A stretch of DNA of 64,000 nt from positions 53,532 to 117,531 of the forward strand of contig JAMOUW010000059.1 of NCBI GenBank assembly GCA_027067955.1, given 5' to 3'. The translations under genes were made by a program, and so were the position numbers. Positions 9,262 to 17,480 of this stretch are shown piece after piece. The notes under the pieces are model-generated. The model had not been told where the DNA came from. It did not search any database and was given only the letters and a program-made list of their open reading frames with translations. How positions within the stretch are numbered: position 1 is the stretch's first letter; each line of letters begins with the position of its first letter. Source of the stretch: Thermaceae bacterium (GTDB lineage Bacteria > Deinococcota > Deinococci > Deinococcales > Marinithermaceae).

Positions 9262-9735
9262 ATGCTCAGCTGGCTCGACGTCCTCGCAATCACCACCGCC
9301 GCACTCGCTACCGCTATGGGCGTAAGGCGCGGTGGCGGCTTTCTTATAGCCCTGCCTCTCGCGGCCGCGCTCTACTGGCTGGGTCTGGATTACGTTTCCC
9401 AACCGTCCTTGCTGCCTTTTCTCGGAATCGGCAGCGGCCTGGCCGCCTCCTTCATTAGCGGCCTGGTTCCGGTGGCCTTTCCGTTCAAGCTTGATCCGTT
9501 TCTAGGAGGTATTGCAGGTTTCGTCTGGGGGGTGTTCCTGGCGCTCGCGCTCTGGGTCGGGCTGCCGGCAGAATACAGCCCCGCCACCGGGGCTATCCGT
9601 TATCCGGCACTCTCCTCACCGCCCATCATCCAGGACGCCGTGGCCTCAAGCCCGTTTGCACCCCGGCTGTTCGCCGCGGTCCGGCAAAACCCCGTGGCCA
9701 GGAAGATATTTTTCGGACCCGAGCTCCGCCCCTGA
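9262..9735 (+). CDS. Small integral membrane protein, possibly CvpA-like
   Basis: A 157-residue protein with three or four hydrophobic helices. It begins MLSWLDVLAITTAALATAMG with the run RRGG after the first helix, a layout reminiscent of CvpA (colicin V production) proteins, but similarity is too weak to name it. TATACT at 9250-9255 is exactly 6 nt before ATG 9262, which favours this start over an upstream alternative at 9229. The C-terminal third is soluble. It converges on pfkA with 3 nt between the genes. Confidence 0.65.
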   Translation: MLSWLDVLAITTAALATAMGVRRGGGFLIALPLAAALYWLGLDYVSQPSLLPFLGIGSGLAASFISGLVPVAFPFKLDPFLGGIAGFVWGVFLALALWVGLPAEYSPATGAIRYPALSSPPIIQDAVASSPFAPRLFAAVRQNPVARKIFFGPELRP

Positions 9736-9738
9736 ACA

Positions 9739-10707
9739 CTATTCGGCCAGCACCGCCGCCAGATCGTAGATGTCGCGATCTATGGCCTTGCGTCGCTCCA
9801 CCGCTTCGGCCAGGGGAGTGAGCGCCACTTCCCCCTCTACCTCGCCCAGCATGACGCCGCTGGTTCCCGCAACAAGGGTCTCCGCGGCCGCCGCTCCCAG
9901 ACGGCTTGCCAGCACCCGGTCGCGCGCCGTGGGAGAGCCGCCGCGCTGGATGTGCCCCAGAACGGTGACGCGTCCCTCGAACGGGTGGATCTGCTGTGCG
10001 GCCTTCATCAAGGTGTCGGCACCGCCCGGATAGGCGCCCTCGGCCACCACGATGATAGAAGAATGCTTTCCCTTGGCCTCGGAAACGCGGATCTGCTCGG
10101 CTATCTCTTCGGGGCCGGTGGGAATCTCCGGCAAAGCAACCACCTCCGCCCCCCCTGCAAGCCCCACGTCCAGGGCGATGAAGCCCGCATGCCTGCCCAT
10201 CACCTCGATGAAGAAGACGCGTTCGTGGCTGGCGGCGGTGTCACGGATTCGGTCTATGGCGTCGAGGGCAGTGTTCACCGCGGTGTCGAAACCGATGGTG
10301 AAATCGGTACCGTACAGATCGTTATCTATTGTTCCCGGAACCCCCACCACCGGAATGCGGTGCTCCTGGGTCAACTTGATGGCGCCGCGAAAGGTGCCGT
10401 CACCGCCGATGGCCACCAGGCCGGATATTCCCGCCTCGGCCAGCCGCGCCGCAGCCTGGGCGCGCCCCTCGGGCTCCATAAAGGCCTTGCTGCGCGCGGT
10501 GCGCAGAATCGTACCGCCACGCTGGATAATGTTAGCTACATCGCGCGGCTGCAGGGGCACGAACTCGCCATCAATCATGCCCGCATAGCCGCGGCGTATG
10601 CCTACCACCTCGACCTCGCGGATAGCCGTCCAGCGCACCACCGCACGCAAAGCGGCATTCATACCGGGGGCATCGCCCCCGCTGGTGTACACACCGATTC
10701 GTTTCAT
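9739..10707 (-). CDS. pfkA: ATP-dependent 6-phosphofructokinase
   Basis: A 322-residue enzyme of the standard bacterial PFK-A length, catalysing fructose-6-phosphate to fructose-1,6-bisphosphate. Signature elements are GGDAPGMN (ATP loop, residues 10-17), GGDGTFRGA, the catalytic PGTIDNDLYGTD, the substrate motif MGRHAGFIAL and HIQRGGSPTARDRVLA. GGDGT with Gly at the key position indicates the ATP-dependent rather than the PPi-dependent type. Its start overlaps the rsmI stop (ATGA), so glycolysis and rRNA methylation genes share a transcript. Confidence 0.97.
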   Translation of the reverse strand: MKRIGVYTSGGDAPGMNAALRAVVRWTAIREVEVVGIRRGYAGMIDGEFVPLQPRDVANIIQRGGTILRTARSKAFMEPEGRAQAAARLAEAGISGLVAIGGDGTFRGAIKLTQEHRIPVVGVPGTIDNDLYGTDFTIGFDTAVNTALDAIDRIRDTAASHERVFFIEVMGRHAGFIALDVGLAGGAEVVALPEIPTGPEEIAEQIRVSEAKGKHSSIIVVAEGAYPGGADTLMKAAQQIHPFEGRVTVLGHIQRGGSPTARDRVLASRLGAAAAETLVAGTSGVMLGEVEGEVALTPLAEAVERRKAIDRDIYDLAAVLAE

Positions 10708-11507
10708 GTTTTCTCCTTTCGGTAGGCGGCTTGGCGCGCCTCGTTTCGGGATACTCCCCGGGCCTCCAGCGCCTCCGCCAGCGCCCGCCCGGAAAGACCC
10801 GTGGCGGCCAGCTCCGCCGCCAGCTCCGCGGCATCAGGGCGCGCTTCGGCTACAGGCTCGCGGGGGGCCAGAACCAGCACGAACTCCCCCCGCGGCTGCG
10901 CGAAGTGCTCGCGGGCATCCGCGAGACTGCCCCGCCATATCTCCTCGTGTTTTTTCGTAAGCTCCCGCGCCAGGGCCACCCGGTGCCCGGGTCCGTATAT
11001 CTCCGCGAGATCGGCGAGCGTACGTGCCAGCCGGTGCGGGGCCTCGTAGAGAACCACCGTACGCTCCTCCCGCGCCAGGATCGCGAGTCTCCTCTTGCGG
11101 GCCCGGCCGCCGGGCAGGAACCCTTCGAATACGAACCTGGCCACCGGCAGTCCCGAAGCCACGAGCGCCGGTACAAACGCCGTGGGGCCCGGCAACGCCT
11201 CGACATGAAAGCCCTTCTGCAGCGCCAGCTCCACCAGTCCGGCGCCGGGATCGCTGATGCCCGGGGTGCCGGCGTCGGAGGCGTAGGCTATGTAGGAATG
11301 CTCTTCGAGCAGCCTGTCCGCCCTGTCCATGGTGTGCTGATCCAGACGTTGCAGCGGTGTAGTAATGCCGTAGTGCCGCAGCAGCTTGGCGGTGCGCCGG
11401 GTATCCTCGCAGGCCACCACCTCCGCCTCCCGCAGGACCTCGAGCGCCCGCAGCGTCACGTCGGCCAGATTGCCGATGGGGGTGGGCACGAGCACCAGCC
11501 TGCGCAT
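10704..11507 (-). CDS. rsmI: 16S rRNA (cytidine-1402-2'-O)-methyltransferase
   Basis: RsmI, 267 residues, a tetrapyrrole-methylase-fold enzyme that 2'-O-methylates C1402 at the ribosomal P site. It shows PTPIGNLADVTLRALEVL at the N-terminus, EDTRRTAKLL, and SDAGTPGISDPG of the SAM pocket, plus the C-terminal GLSGRALAEALEARGVSRNEA segment. TAGGAT lies 6 nt before ATG 11507, and its TAG is the stop codon of the preceding transporter gene. Confidence 0.95.
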   Translation of the reverse strand: MRRLVLVPTPIGNLADVTLRALEVLREAEVVACEDTRRTAKLLRHYGITTPLQRLDQHTMDRADRLLEEHSYIAYASDAGTPGISDPGAGLVELALQKGFHVEALPGPTAFVPALVASGLPVARFVFEGFLPGGRARKRRLAILAREERTVVLYEAPHRLARTLADLAEIYGPGHRVALARELTKKHEEIWRGSLADAREHFAQPRGEFVLVLAPREPVAEARPDAAELAAELAATGLSGRALAEALEARGVSRNEARQAAYRKEKT

Positions 11508-11516
11508 GGTCCCATC

Positions 11517-12383
11517 CTACCCGGCCGCGCGATCGCGCCCGGTGCCCGCGGCCGCGGCGCTCCACTGCACCAGCAGCACCGCCAGCACGACCATAGCGCC
11601 ACCGAGTATGCCCCGAAGCCCCAGCGCCTCACCCAATACGAAGTACGCAAAGGTTGCCGCCCAAACCGGCTCCATCGAGTAAATCACCGCCGCCTCGGGG
11701 GCGCTGACGCTGCGCTGCCCCAGGGCCATCAGCCAGGTGGTGAGGGCGGTGGCGGCCACCCCCAGGTAGAGCACCGCCCCCCAGGGCACCTCCAGGCCGC
11801 CAAGAGCAGCTAGGTCTCCACTCGCCCACGCCCACGCGCCCACAAACAAACTCAAACCTACCAGCTGGGTCAGGCTGAGGGCGAAGGGGTCGTAGAGGCT
11901 GGTGTGCAGCTCCAAGCGCAGGATGTAGATCGCATAGGTCACGGCGGTGATCAGCGTCCAGAAGTCGCCCGCGTTCGGGGGGCTCCCGTCGTAGGCCAGC
12001 AGACCGACCCCCACGAAGCTGGCGAGGGCTCCCAGCCACACCCACACCGGCACGCGCCGCCCCAACGAACCCGCGATCACCGGCACGAGCACGACGCTCA
12101 AAGCGGTAATGAAGGCGCTGCGCCCGGCGGTGGTGTATAACAGGCCGACAGTCTGGGTAGCGTAACCCAAGAAGGCCCAAAGGGCGAGCTCGAAACCGGG
12201 GCCCCAGGCTCCCCGGGCACGCTTCCAGAAAGCAAAAAAGAAAAGTGCGCCCACAAGGAAGCGCAGCAGCATCAGCAGGCTGGGTGGAAACTGCTCGAGC
12301 GCCCCCTTGACCACCACGAAGGTCGAACCCCAGATCAGCGTTACCAAAGTGAGCGCGAAAAGCCCGCGCAGGTGGGCGTTCAC
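11517..12383 (-). CDS. EamA/DMT-family transporter
   Basis: A 288-residue inner-membrane protein with about ten helices in two EamA repeats. The first starts LTLVTLIWGSTFVVVKGAL and the second starts near ALGQRSVSAPEAAVIYSMEPVWA, both typical of drug/metabolite exporters. TACACT with 6 nt to GTG 12383 supports this start; a longer reading from 12398 would place the -10 box inside the coding region. The substrate is unknown. Confidence 0.87.
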   Translation of the reverse strand: MNAHLRGLFALTLVTLIWGSTFVVVKGALEQFPPSLLMLLRFLVGALFFFAFWKRARGAWGPGFELALWAFLGYATQTVGLLYTTAGRSAFITALSVVLVPVIAGSLGRRVPVWVWLGALASFVGVGLLAYDGSPPNAGDFWTLITAVTYAIYILRLELHTSLYDPFALSLTQLVGLSLFVGAWAWASGDLAALGGLEVPWGAVLYLGVAATALTTWLMALGQRSVSAPEAAVIYSMEPVWAATFAYFVLGEALGLRGILGGAMVVLAVLLVQWSAAAAGTGRDRAAG

Positions 12384-12402
12384 TGTGCCAGTGTACACCG
12401 CG

Positions 12403-12639
12403 CTACCGCGAGATCAGCGAAAGCAGCCACAGCCCCAGATTGAGGAAAAGCGAAAGCAGCAAACTCACCAGCAACATCGAGACCAGCGGTGCGTAGACCC
12501 GCACCCCGTCGCGCTCGATGCGCAAATCCCCCGGAAGGTGCCCGAACCAGCCGAAAAGCGCGGGCCACCACCAAAGCACCAGTCCGGTGAATACGATGAT
12601 GAATCCCAGCACCACCAGCCAACGACCCAGCTCGCTCAT
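12403..12639 (-). CDS. DUF2905 family small membrane protein
   Basis: A 78-residue protein with two membrane helices separated by a short loop holding GHLPGDLRIERDGVRVYAPL. That loop motif (LPGDIxIexdnvxxYfPl) is the mark of DUF2905, whose function is unknown. CATAAT stands 6 nt before ATG 12639, and the GAAGGC between them is too close to the start to be a normal ribosome site. It is divergent from the GNAT gene. Confidence 0.82.
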   Translation of the reverse strand: MSELGRWLVVLGFIIVFTGLVLWWWPALFGWFGHLPGDLRIERDGVRVYAPLVSMLLVSLLLSLFLNLGLWLLSLISR

Positions 12640-12704
12640 GCCTTCATTATGTCGCGCTGGAGCGGCTCTTTCCAATCCCGCCTCCAAGCGGGTAACGTAA
12701 GTTC

Positions 12705-13502
12705 ATGATTGAGGTGCGCGAGGCCGGCGGCGTAGACGAGATAATGCTTACCGAAGATCTGCAGATAGCCGCCTGGAACTTCAGCGAGCGCGAAATCGCC
12801 CCGCACTCGGCGCTGGTGGCGAGCCAGCACTCGGGGGCGCTGGTGGCCCTGGCCTGGGCGGGCGAGGAAGCCGTGGGCTTCGTTTGGGGCTTTCCCGCCT
12901 ACGAAGGAGGGCGCGTCTGGCTTCACTCCCACCAGATGGGGGTGCGCCCCGAATGGCAGGGCAAGGGGGTGGCGCTCGCGCTCAAGCGCTATCAGCGCCA
13001 CTGGGCCCTGCAGCGCGGTTACGACCTGGTCACCTGGACCTATGACCCCCTGCTTACCAAAAACGCGCGTTTCAATTTGGGCAAGCTCGGGGCCTGGGCA
13101 GACCGCTATTTCAAGGACTTCTACGGCCTGCGTACCGGTTTGTACGCAGGAATACCTGCCGACAGGCTGCTGATAAGCTGGGAGCTCAAGCACCCGCGGG
13201 TGCTTGAGCGGCTCGAGTACATCCCCCCGCCGCCGGAACCGGAAGGCGAACCGCTGGCGCTAACCCGCGGCGAGGGATTGGATCTGCGCCCCGACCGGCT
13301 ACTTGCACCGGCCGCCCGCCGCATCTACATGGAAGTACCGCCCGATCTGGAGGCGCTCAAGGCCAGCGATCTGGGTCTGGCCGAAGCCTGGAGGCTCTTT
13401 ACCCGCGAGGCCTTTGCCTGGGCCTTTTCGCACGGTTACCGGGCCGTTGACCTCGCCCGCAGGGGGCCGCGGGTCTACTACCAGCTCGAACGCGAAGGCT
13501 GA
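12705..13502 (+). CDS. GNAT-superfamily acetyltransferase (COG3375 type)
   Basis: A 265-residue protein. The GNAT core spans roughly residues 1-150: GEEAVGFVWGFPAYEGG, then the acetyl-CoA loop HSHQMGVRPEWQGKGVALAL and QRGYDLVTWTYDPLLTKNARFNLGK. The second half, with a proline-rich joint (PPPPEPEGEP), matches the longer COG3375 layout. The acceptor is unknown. TAACGT with 6 nt to ATG 12705 indicates a leaderless message. It stands alone between oppositely oriented genes. Confidence 0.8.
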   Translation: MIEVREAGGVDEIMLTEDLQIAAWNFSEREIAPHSALVASQHSGALVALAWAGEEAVGFVWGFPAYEGGRVWLHSHQMGVRPEWQGKGVALALKRYQRHWALQRGYDLVTWTYDPLLTKNARFNLGKLGAWADRYFKDFYGLRTGLYAGIPADRLLISWELKHPRVLERLEYIPPPPEPEGEPLALTRGEGLDLRPDRLLAPAARRIYMEVPPDLEALKASDLGLAEAWRLFTREAFAWAFSHGYRAVDLARRGPRVYYQLEREG

Positions 13503-13537
13503 CCGCAATAGCCGCTGACAAATAAGGGCGGTTCCGC

Positions 13538-14443
13538 CTATTCCCCGCCGGGCAGCGCATCCTTCGCCGCCAGCGCCGCCCCGATGACCCCCGCATCCGC
13601 GCCCAGGAGCGCCGGAAGCAGCGGGGCGGTACGCCAGCCGGTGGCGCGGCTCTTGTATGCCGCGCTCACCAGCTCCCGCCAGGCGTCCCCCGCGCCCACG
13701 GCGACCCCTCCGCCGATTACGATTACCTCCGGGTCCCATAACTTCTGTACGTCCGCCAGCGCCTGGCCCAAATAACCGGCAGCCCCCTCCACTATGCGCC
13801 GGGCCAGGGCGTCCCCCGCCCGCCAGCGCCGGAAGAGTTCCGGGGCATCCACAGCCCCGGCGTAGGCGTAGGAGGCGTCGCGGGCCAGCGCCCGGCCGCT
13901 CGCCAGCGCCTCCAGACAACCCCGGTTGCCGCAGCCGCAAACCGGGCCGCCCGGCAGCACGGTAAGGTGGCCGATTTCCCCCGCCTGACCGAACGCGCCA
14001 CGCCAGACCCGCCCGTTCGCCACCAGCCCCCCGCCGATTCCGGTGGATACGGTCACAAAAAACGAACTCCCCGCTCCCCGGGCGGCCCCCAGGTGGTGCT
14101 CGGCCAGGGCAGCGGCGTTGGCGTCGTTCTCGATGGCCGCGGGCAGACCCAATGCTTCTTGCAAGCTCTCCCGCAGGGGAACGTCGCGAAAGCCGGGAAT
14201 GTTGGGGGCAAAGTTCACGATACCGCTATCAAAGTCTAGAGAGCCGGGAGCGCCGATGCCCACGGCCTCCACGGGGACCGGTGAGGCCGCGAGCGCCTTC
14301 CAGGCCGCAACGGCCATGGCCCGTAACACCGCTTCCCAACCCTCCCGGGGAGTAGCGATGCGGTCCTTGTAAACCAGCCGTCCCCCCGCGAGTACGCCCA
14401 GCGCTATCTTGGTTCCGCCCAGATCAATCCCCAGTGTCGCCAC
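13538..14443 (-). CDS. glk: ROK-family glucokinase
   Basis: A 301-residue sugar kinase, most likely phosphorylating glucose to glucose-6-phosphate. Seen are the phosphate loop GIDLGGTKIALGVL, the substrate and catalytic block IENDANAAALAEHHLGAARG, GTGIGGGLV, and the ROK zinc site GEIGHLTV...CGCGNRGCLEALASG. The second ATP segment is VIVIGGGVAVGAG. It overlaps the preceding small gene by 20 nt and ends an operon of rlmB, an M20 hydrolase and two DUF2007-like genes. Confidence 0.92.
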   Translation of the reverse strand: MATLGIDLGGTKIALGVLAGGRLVYKDRIATPREGWEAVLRAMAVAAWKALAASPVPVEAVGIGAPGSLDFDSGIVNFAPNIPGFRDVPLRESLQEALGLPAAIENDANAAALAEHHLGAARGAGSSFFVTVSTGIGGGLVANGRVWRGAFGQAGEIGHLTVLPGGPVCGCGNRGCLEALASGRALARDASYAYAGAVDAPELFRRWRAGDALARRIVEGAAGYLGQALADVQKLWDPEVIVIGGGVAVGAGDAWRELVSAAYKSRATGWRTAPLLPALLGADAGVIGAALAAKDALPGGE

Positions 14444-14666
14444 CGGCGTCCTCCAAAAGGGCTCGCGCGGCGTCGGCAGCCGCCTCGGGTACCCAGACGC
14501 CCACCGGGCCCGTGGCCTCCGGAAGGATACCCGCGAAATCGGTGTAAGGGCCGAAAATGCGGGCCGCTATCCCGGCGGCGCGCAGCCGCCGCACCAGCGG
14601 CTCGGCTAGCGCCGGCTCACATTCGGCCAGCATGACGTAATCGGCGCCGGCGTAGTGCTTTTTCAC
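14424..14666 (-). CDS. DUF2007-like small protein (copy 2)
   Basis: An 80-residue soluble protein. It shows an alpha/beta pattern: ADYVMLAECEPALAEPLVRRL, AAGIAARIFG, then GVWVPEAAADAARALLED. The ending V.VPE....AR.LL is the hallmark of DUF2007 (putative signal-transducing domain). It resembles the neighbouring upstream gene product, suggesting tandem duplication. GTG 14666 overlaps the upstream stop (GTGA); a longer in-frame reading to 14729 lies wholly inside the neighbour and is rejected. Confidence 0.7.
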   Translation of the reverse strand: MKKHYAGADYVMLAECEPALAEPLVRRLRAAGIAARIFGPYTDFAGILPEATGPVGVWVPEAAADAARALLEDAGGDTGD

Positions 14667-14908
14667 CCTTCCCCGTCTTCCAGGCGCAGCAACCGGCGGG
14701 CGTGCTCCAGCTGCTCCTCGGGCACCCACAACGAGGTAGGTGCGAGCGTAGGCAGCATCCCATCCAGTTCCACCGGCGGCCGCTCGATCTCGGCGGGAAT
14801 GCCGGCCCGGCGTAGCTCGGCGGCGAATCCGTCCACTATGGGGCGCTCCCCGTAGAGCAAAAAAGCGTAGACCCGCCCCCCAATCCGTTTGGTGTCAGGC
14901 GTTTTCAT
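14663..14908 (-). CDS. DUF2007-like small protein (copy 1)
   Basis: An 81-residue protein with YAFLLYGERPIVDGFAAELR, AGIPAEIERPPV and a closing SLWVPEEQLEHARRLL. It is the same alpha/beta DUF2007-like fold as the downstream gene. ATG 14908 overlaps the end of the M20 gene by 14 nt, and its stop overlaps the GTG of copy 2. Its position between a metallohydrolase and glucokinase gives no direct functional clue. Confidence 0.7.
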   Translation of the reverse strand: MKTPDTKRIGGRVYAFLLYGERPIVDGFAAELRRAGIPAEIERPPVELDGMLPTLAPTSLWVPEEQLEHARRLLRLEDGEG

Positions 14909-16007
14909 CCAGCACCTCCAGCAACCTGCGCGCCAGGCGCGCGTACAACGCCCCCGCACGCTCCAGCTCGGCAACGGCCACGCGCTCGCGGGTGGTATGC
15001 GCCAGCTCGGGGTCGCCCGGGCCCAGCCCCAGCACCACCGCGCCGCTCGCGGCCAGATAGGGGGCGTCGGTGGTGAACCACCAGATACCGGCCTCCTCCT
15101 GCCCCAGCTCCGCCAGCGCCGCACCCAGCAGCGGATCGTCAGCGGGAACCAGATGCGGCGGGAAGACCATGGGATAGCGCATCGTCACCTCGCCGCTGCT
15201 GCGCTGGATCTCGGGGACGTAGACCGAGGCGTCGCCCGCTATCAGGCGCATGCGCTCCACGATCGCATCCGGGTCCTCACCGGGGACGAAGCGGTAGTCC
15301 ACGCACGCCTGGGCCAGCCCCGGCACCACGTTGGTGGCCCGGGGGCGGCTCTCTACGTAGGTGGGCGTGCAGCTGGCGGCACCCAGCTCGGGGTGCCCGG
15401 CGGTCTCGAAGGCTTCGAGCGCGGCAAGGAAGCGCCCCAGGTCGGGCAGCGGGTTGTGGCCCAGCCCGGGACGGGCGGCATGGGCCAACCTCCCCTCGTA
15501 ATCGGCCCAGACCTCGATCCTTCCCCGGTGGCCCCGCATCAGGCGGTTGTTGGAAGGCTCGCCCAAGAGCGCCACGTCGGCGCTCAGCCGCTCAGCGGCG
15601 TAACGGCTCCCCAGGCCTCCCACCTCTTCCTGCACCACAGCCAGGAAGCGCACCCTGCCCGGGGGCGGGTTTTCAGCGAGCCGCGCCATGGCTCCCAGCA
15701 TGGCCGCCAGCGCCCCCTTCATGTCTACCGCGCCGCGACCCCACAGCTCGCCCCCCTCCACCTCGCCCGCGTACGGAGGGTGTTCCCAGGCAGATTCTTC
15801 ACCGGCGGGAACAACGTCCATGTGCCCCGTCAAAAGCACCTCGCGGCTCCCTTTACCCAGGGTGAACTCTACATTGCCGGCCTCATCGAGCTCGGGGCGA
15901 AACCCCAGCGCCTCGGCCTCCTCCATGAGCACGCGTGCGGCCGGCGCCTCGCCGCCCGAGGGGCTCTCGGCGCGAATGAGCCGTATCGCGGTCTTGACAA
16001 TGTCCAT
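14895..16007 (-). CDS. M20 family deacylase/peptidase (ArgE/DapE/LysK-like)
   Basis: A 370-residue di-zinc hydrolase. Metal motifs are LLTGHMDVVPAG, GRGAVDMKGALAAMLGAMA and AVVQEEVGGLGSRYAAE. The dimerisation-domain signature (HAARPGLGHNPL) and a late TTDAPYLAASG site are present. Length and layout resemble acetylornithine or LysW-lysine deacylases, but no lysine or arginine genes adjoin it, so the substrate is open. TAGGAT, formed from the stop codon of rlmB, lies 6 nt before ATG 16007. Confidence 0.85.
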   Translation of the reverse strand: MDIVKTAIRLIRAESPSGGEAPAARVLMEEAEALGFRPELDEAGNVEFTLGKGSREVLLTGHMDVVPAGEESAWEHPPYAGEVEGGELWGRGAVDMKGALAAMLGAMARLAENPPPGRVRFLAVVQEEVGGLGSRYAAERLSADVALLGEPSNNRLMRGHRGRIEVWADYEGRLAHAARPGLGHNPLPDLGRFLAALEAFETAGHPELGAASCTPTYVESRPRATNVVPGLAQACVDYRFVPGEDPDAIVERMRLIAGDASVYVPEIQRSSGEVTMRYPMVFPPHLVPADDPLLGAALAELGQEEAGIWWFTTDAPYLAASGAVVLGLGPGDPELAHTTRERVAVAELERAGALYARLARRLLEVLDENA

Positions 16008-16016
16008 ACCTTCATC

Positions 16017-16730
16017 CTAACCGCGCCGGGCGGCGACGGCCCAGTGAATGGCGATCCCCGCCGCAACCGCGGCGTTCAAGCTGGGGGTGCGCCCGCGCAG
16101 GGCGATGTGCACCAGCTGGTCGCTGCGGTCGCGCACCAAACGGCGCAGACCCGACCCCTCGGAACCGATCACCCAGGCCAGCGGCCGGTCGTAGTCCGCC
16201 TGCTCGAGGGCCACCTCCCCCTCCCCGGCCAGGCCGTAAACCCATATTCCCGCCTCCTTGAGCTCCTCGATATAGCGCGGCAGGTTGGTCACCTGCACCA
16301 CCGGCAGATGCCGCGCCGCCCCTGCGGACGCCTTGACGGCCACCGCCGAAAGCGGCGCGCTGCGGCGGGATTCGCTTATCACGCCGTGGGCGCCCAGGGC
16401 CTCGGCGCTGCGCAGGATGGCGCCGTAATTGCGCGGATCGGTAATCCCGTCGAGCAGCACCAGCAGCGGCAGCTCACCACGCCTGCGCGCCAGCTGCAGG
16501 GGAGCGCCGGGGTCCGCCAGCCGGATCTCCTCCACCTCGGCCACGATCCCCTGATGATGGGTGGTGCGCACCAGCTGGTCCAGCTCGATACGCGGAACCA
16601 GTTCGTAGCGGATGCCCGCGGACTCGAGCCTTTTCAGAAACTTTCGCTCCACCCCCCGCGCCACCAGCACCCGCCGCACCCCGCCTTCGCGCGCGGCTTC
16701 CAGCACCGGATTCCTGCCGTAGATCCACAT
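16017..16730 (-). CDS. rlmB: 23S rRNA (guanosine-2251-2'-O)-methyltransferase
   Basis: A 237-residue TrmH/SpoU-type SPOUT methyltransferase. The N-terminal substrate-binding domain begins WIYGRNPVLEAAREG, as in RlmB. The catalytic domain has LLDGITDPRNYGAILRSAEA, WVIGSEGSGLRRLVRD and the knot motif PSLNAAVAAGIAIH. The target is inferred from family resemblance. TATGCT sits 6 nt before ATG 16730. It heads the operon down to glk. Confidence 0.93.
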   Translation of the reverse strand: MWIYGRNPVLEAAREGGVRRVLVARGVERKFLKRLESAGIRYELVPRIELDQLVRTTHHQGIVAEVEEIRLADPGAPLQLARRRGELPLLVLLDGITDPRNYGAILRSAEALGAHGVISESRRSAPLSAVAVKASAGAARHLPVVQVTNLPRYIEELKEAGIWVYGLAGEGEVALEQADYDRPLAWVIGSEGSGLRRLVRDRSDQLVHIALRGRTPSLNAAVAAGIAIHWAVAARRG

Positions 16731-16772
16731 ACCCCCAGCATACGGCGCTCGTCGTTCCAGCCGCCCGCGGCG

Positions 16773-17471
16773 TCAGCGAGAAGAGCCCGCGGCGCTCTCT
16801 TTTAGCCAGCGCGCCAGTTCCAGCACCTCTGCTGTACGACCCGACCAAACCCGCACCCCCGCACCCAGCCGCACCAGCGCCTCGCGCAGGTAGCGGTCGG
16901 TGGCCAGTGCGCGGGCATAGGGAACAACCGTGGCCGCCATTATCACGTCCACCAGGTCGCTGGGCTGTTCCTCGCGCGCCGGCTCGAGCGAGCGGAATGC
17001 CGCCAGCCGGCCCAGCAGCCGGAAAAAAGGAGCGGCTTCGGCGCGGCGCGGCATGCCCAGCTGCCGCCGCGCCCAGGCGCGGGCCGCGGCCGCCCTTTGG
17101 TAAAAGTCGCCCTCCAGTTCCAAATCGAGCAGACCCCAAAGTGGCGATAAATCGGCCGGTTCTTCCCAGCTCCCCTGCCGCCACAAAAAATCGTCCCGCT
17201 CGAGCCCGCCCCGCTCCACCTGCCGCCGCGCCACCTCCTGCCAGGGCCGCACCCACCAGCCGCCACTAACCCGGGCGAGCATCCGCCGGAAGGTGGGCAG
17301 CAGGTAGCCGCCGTGCAGCTCCAGCGCGTGGAACGGGCTGGGTGGTACGACCACGCGCCCATCCAGCGCTACGAGCGCCTCCCAGACCTCGCCAAACTCC
17401 TCCTGCCCCGGCAGCGCCAGCAGGTACTTGGCGATGCGCGAGGCGTAGTTTTGGTCGAGGTAGACCAGCAC
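16773..17471 (-). CDS. PIN-like domain protein
   Basis: A 232-residue protein. It begins MLVYLDQNYASRIAKYLL, with an early acidic residue after a beta strand. A C-terminal segment, SDLVDVIMAATVVPYARALATDRYL, has spaced Asp residues in the PIN-domain pattern (D..D...A.....A..T.D). That suggests a metal-dependent RNase or a relative, but the assignment rests on pattern only. TAAACT, built on the stop of the restriction gene, lies 6 nt before GTG 17471. It immediately follows the restriction-modification gene (9-nt gap). Confidence 0.6.
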   Translation of the reverse strand: MLVYLDQNYASRIAKYLLALPGQEEFGEVWEALVALDGRVVVPPSPFHALELHGGYLLPTFRRMLARVSGGWWVRPWQEVARRQVERGGLERDDFLWRQGSWEEPADLSPLWGLLDLELEGDFYQRAAAARAWARRQLGMPRRAEAAPFFRLLGRLAAFRSLEPAREEQPSDLVDVIMAATVVPYARALATDRYLREALVRLGAGVRVWSGRTAEVLELARWLKESAAGSSR

Positions 17472-17480
17472 GCCTTCAGT

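Noticed and set aside
14889-16805. A 638-codon open frame on the plus strand
   Set aside because: It is antisense to the M20 hydrolase and rlmB genes, Arg/Gly/His-rich and without family motifs: a shadow of high-G+C coding DNA.
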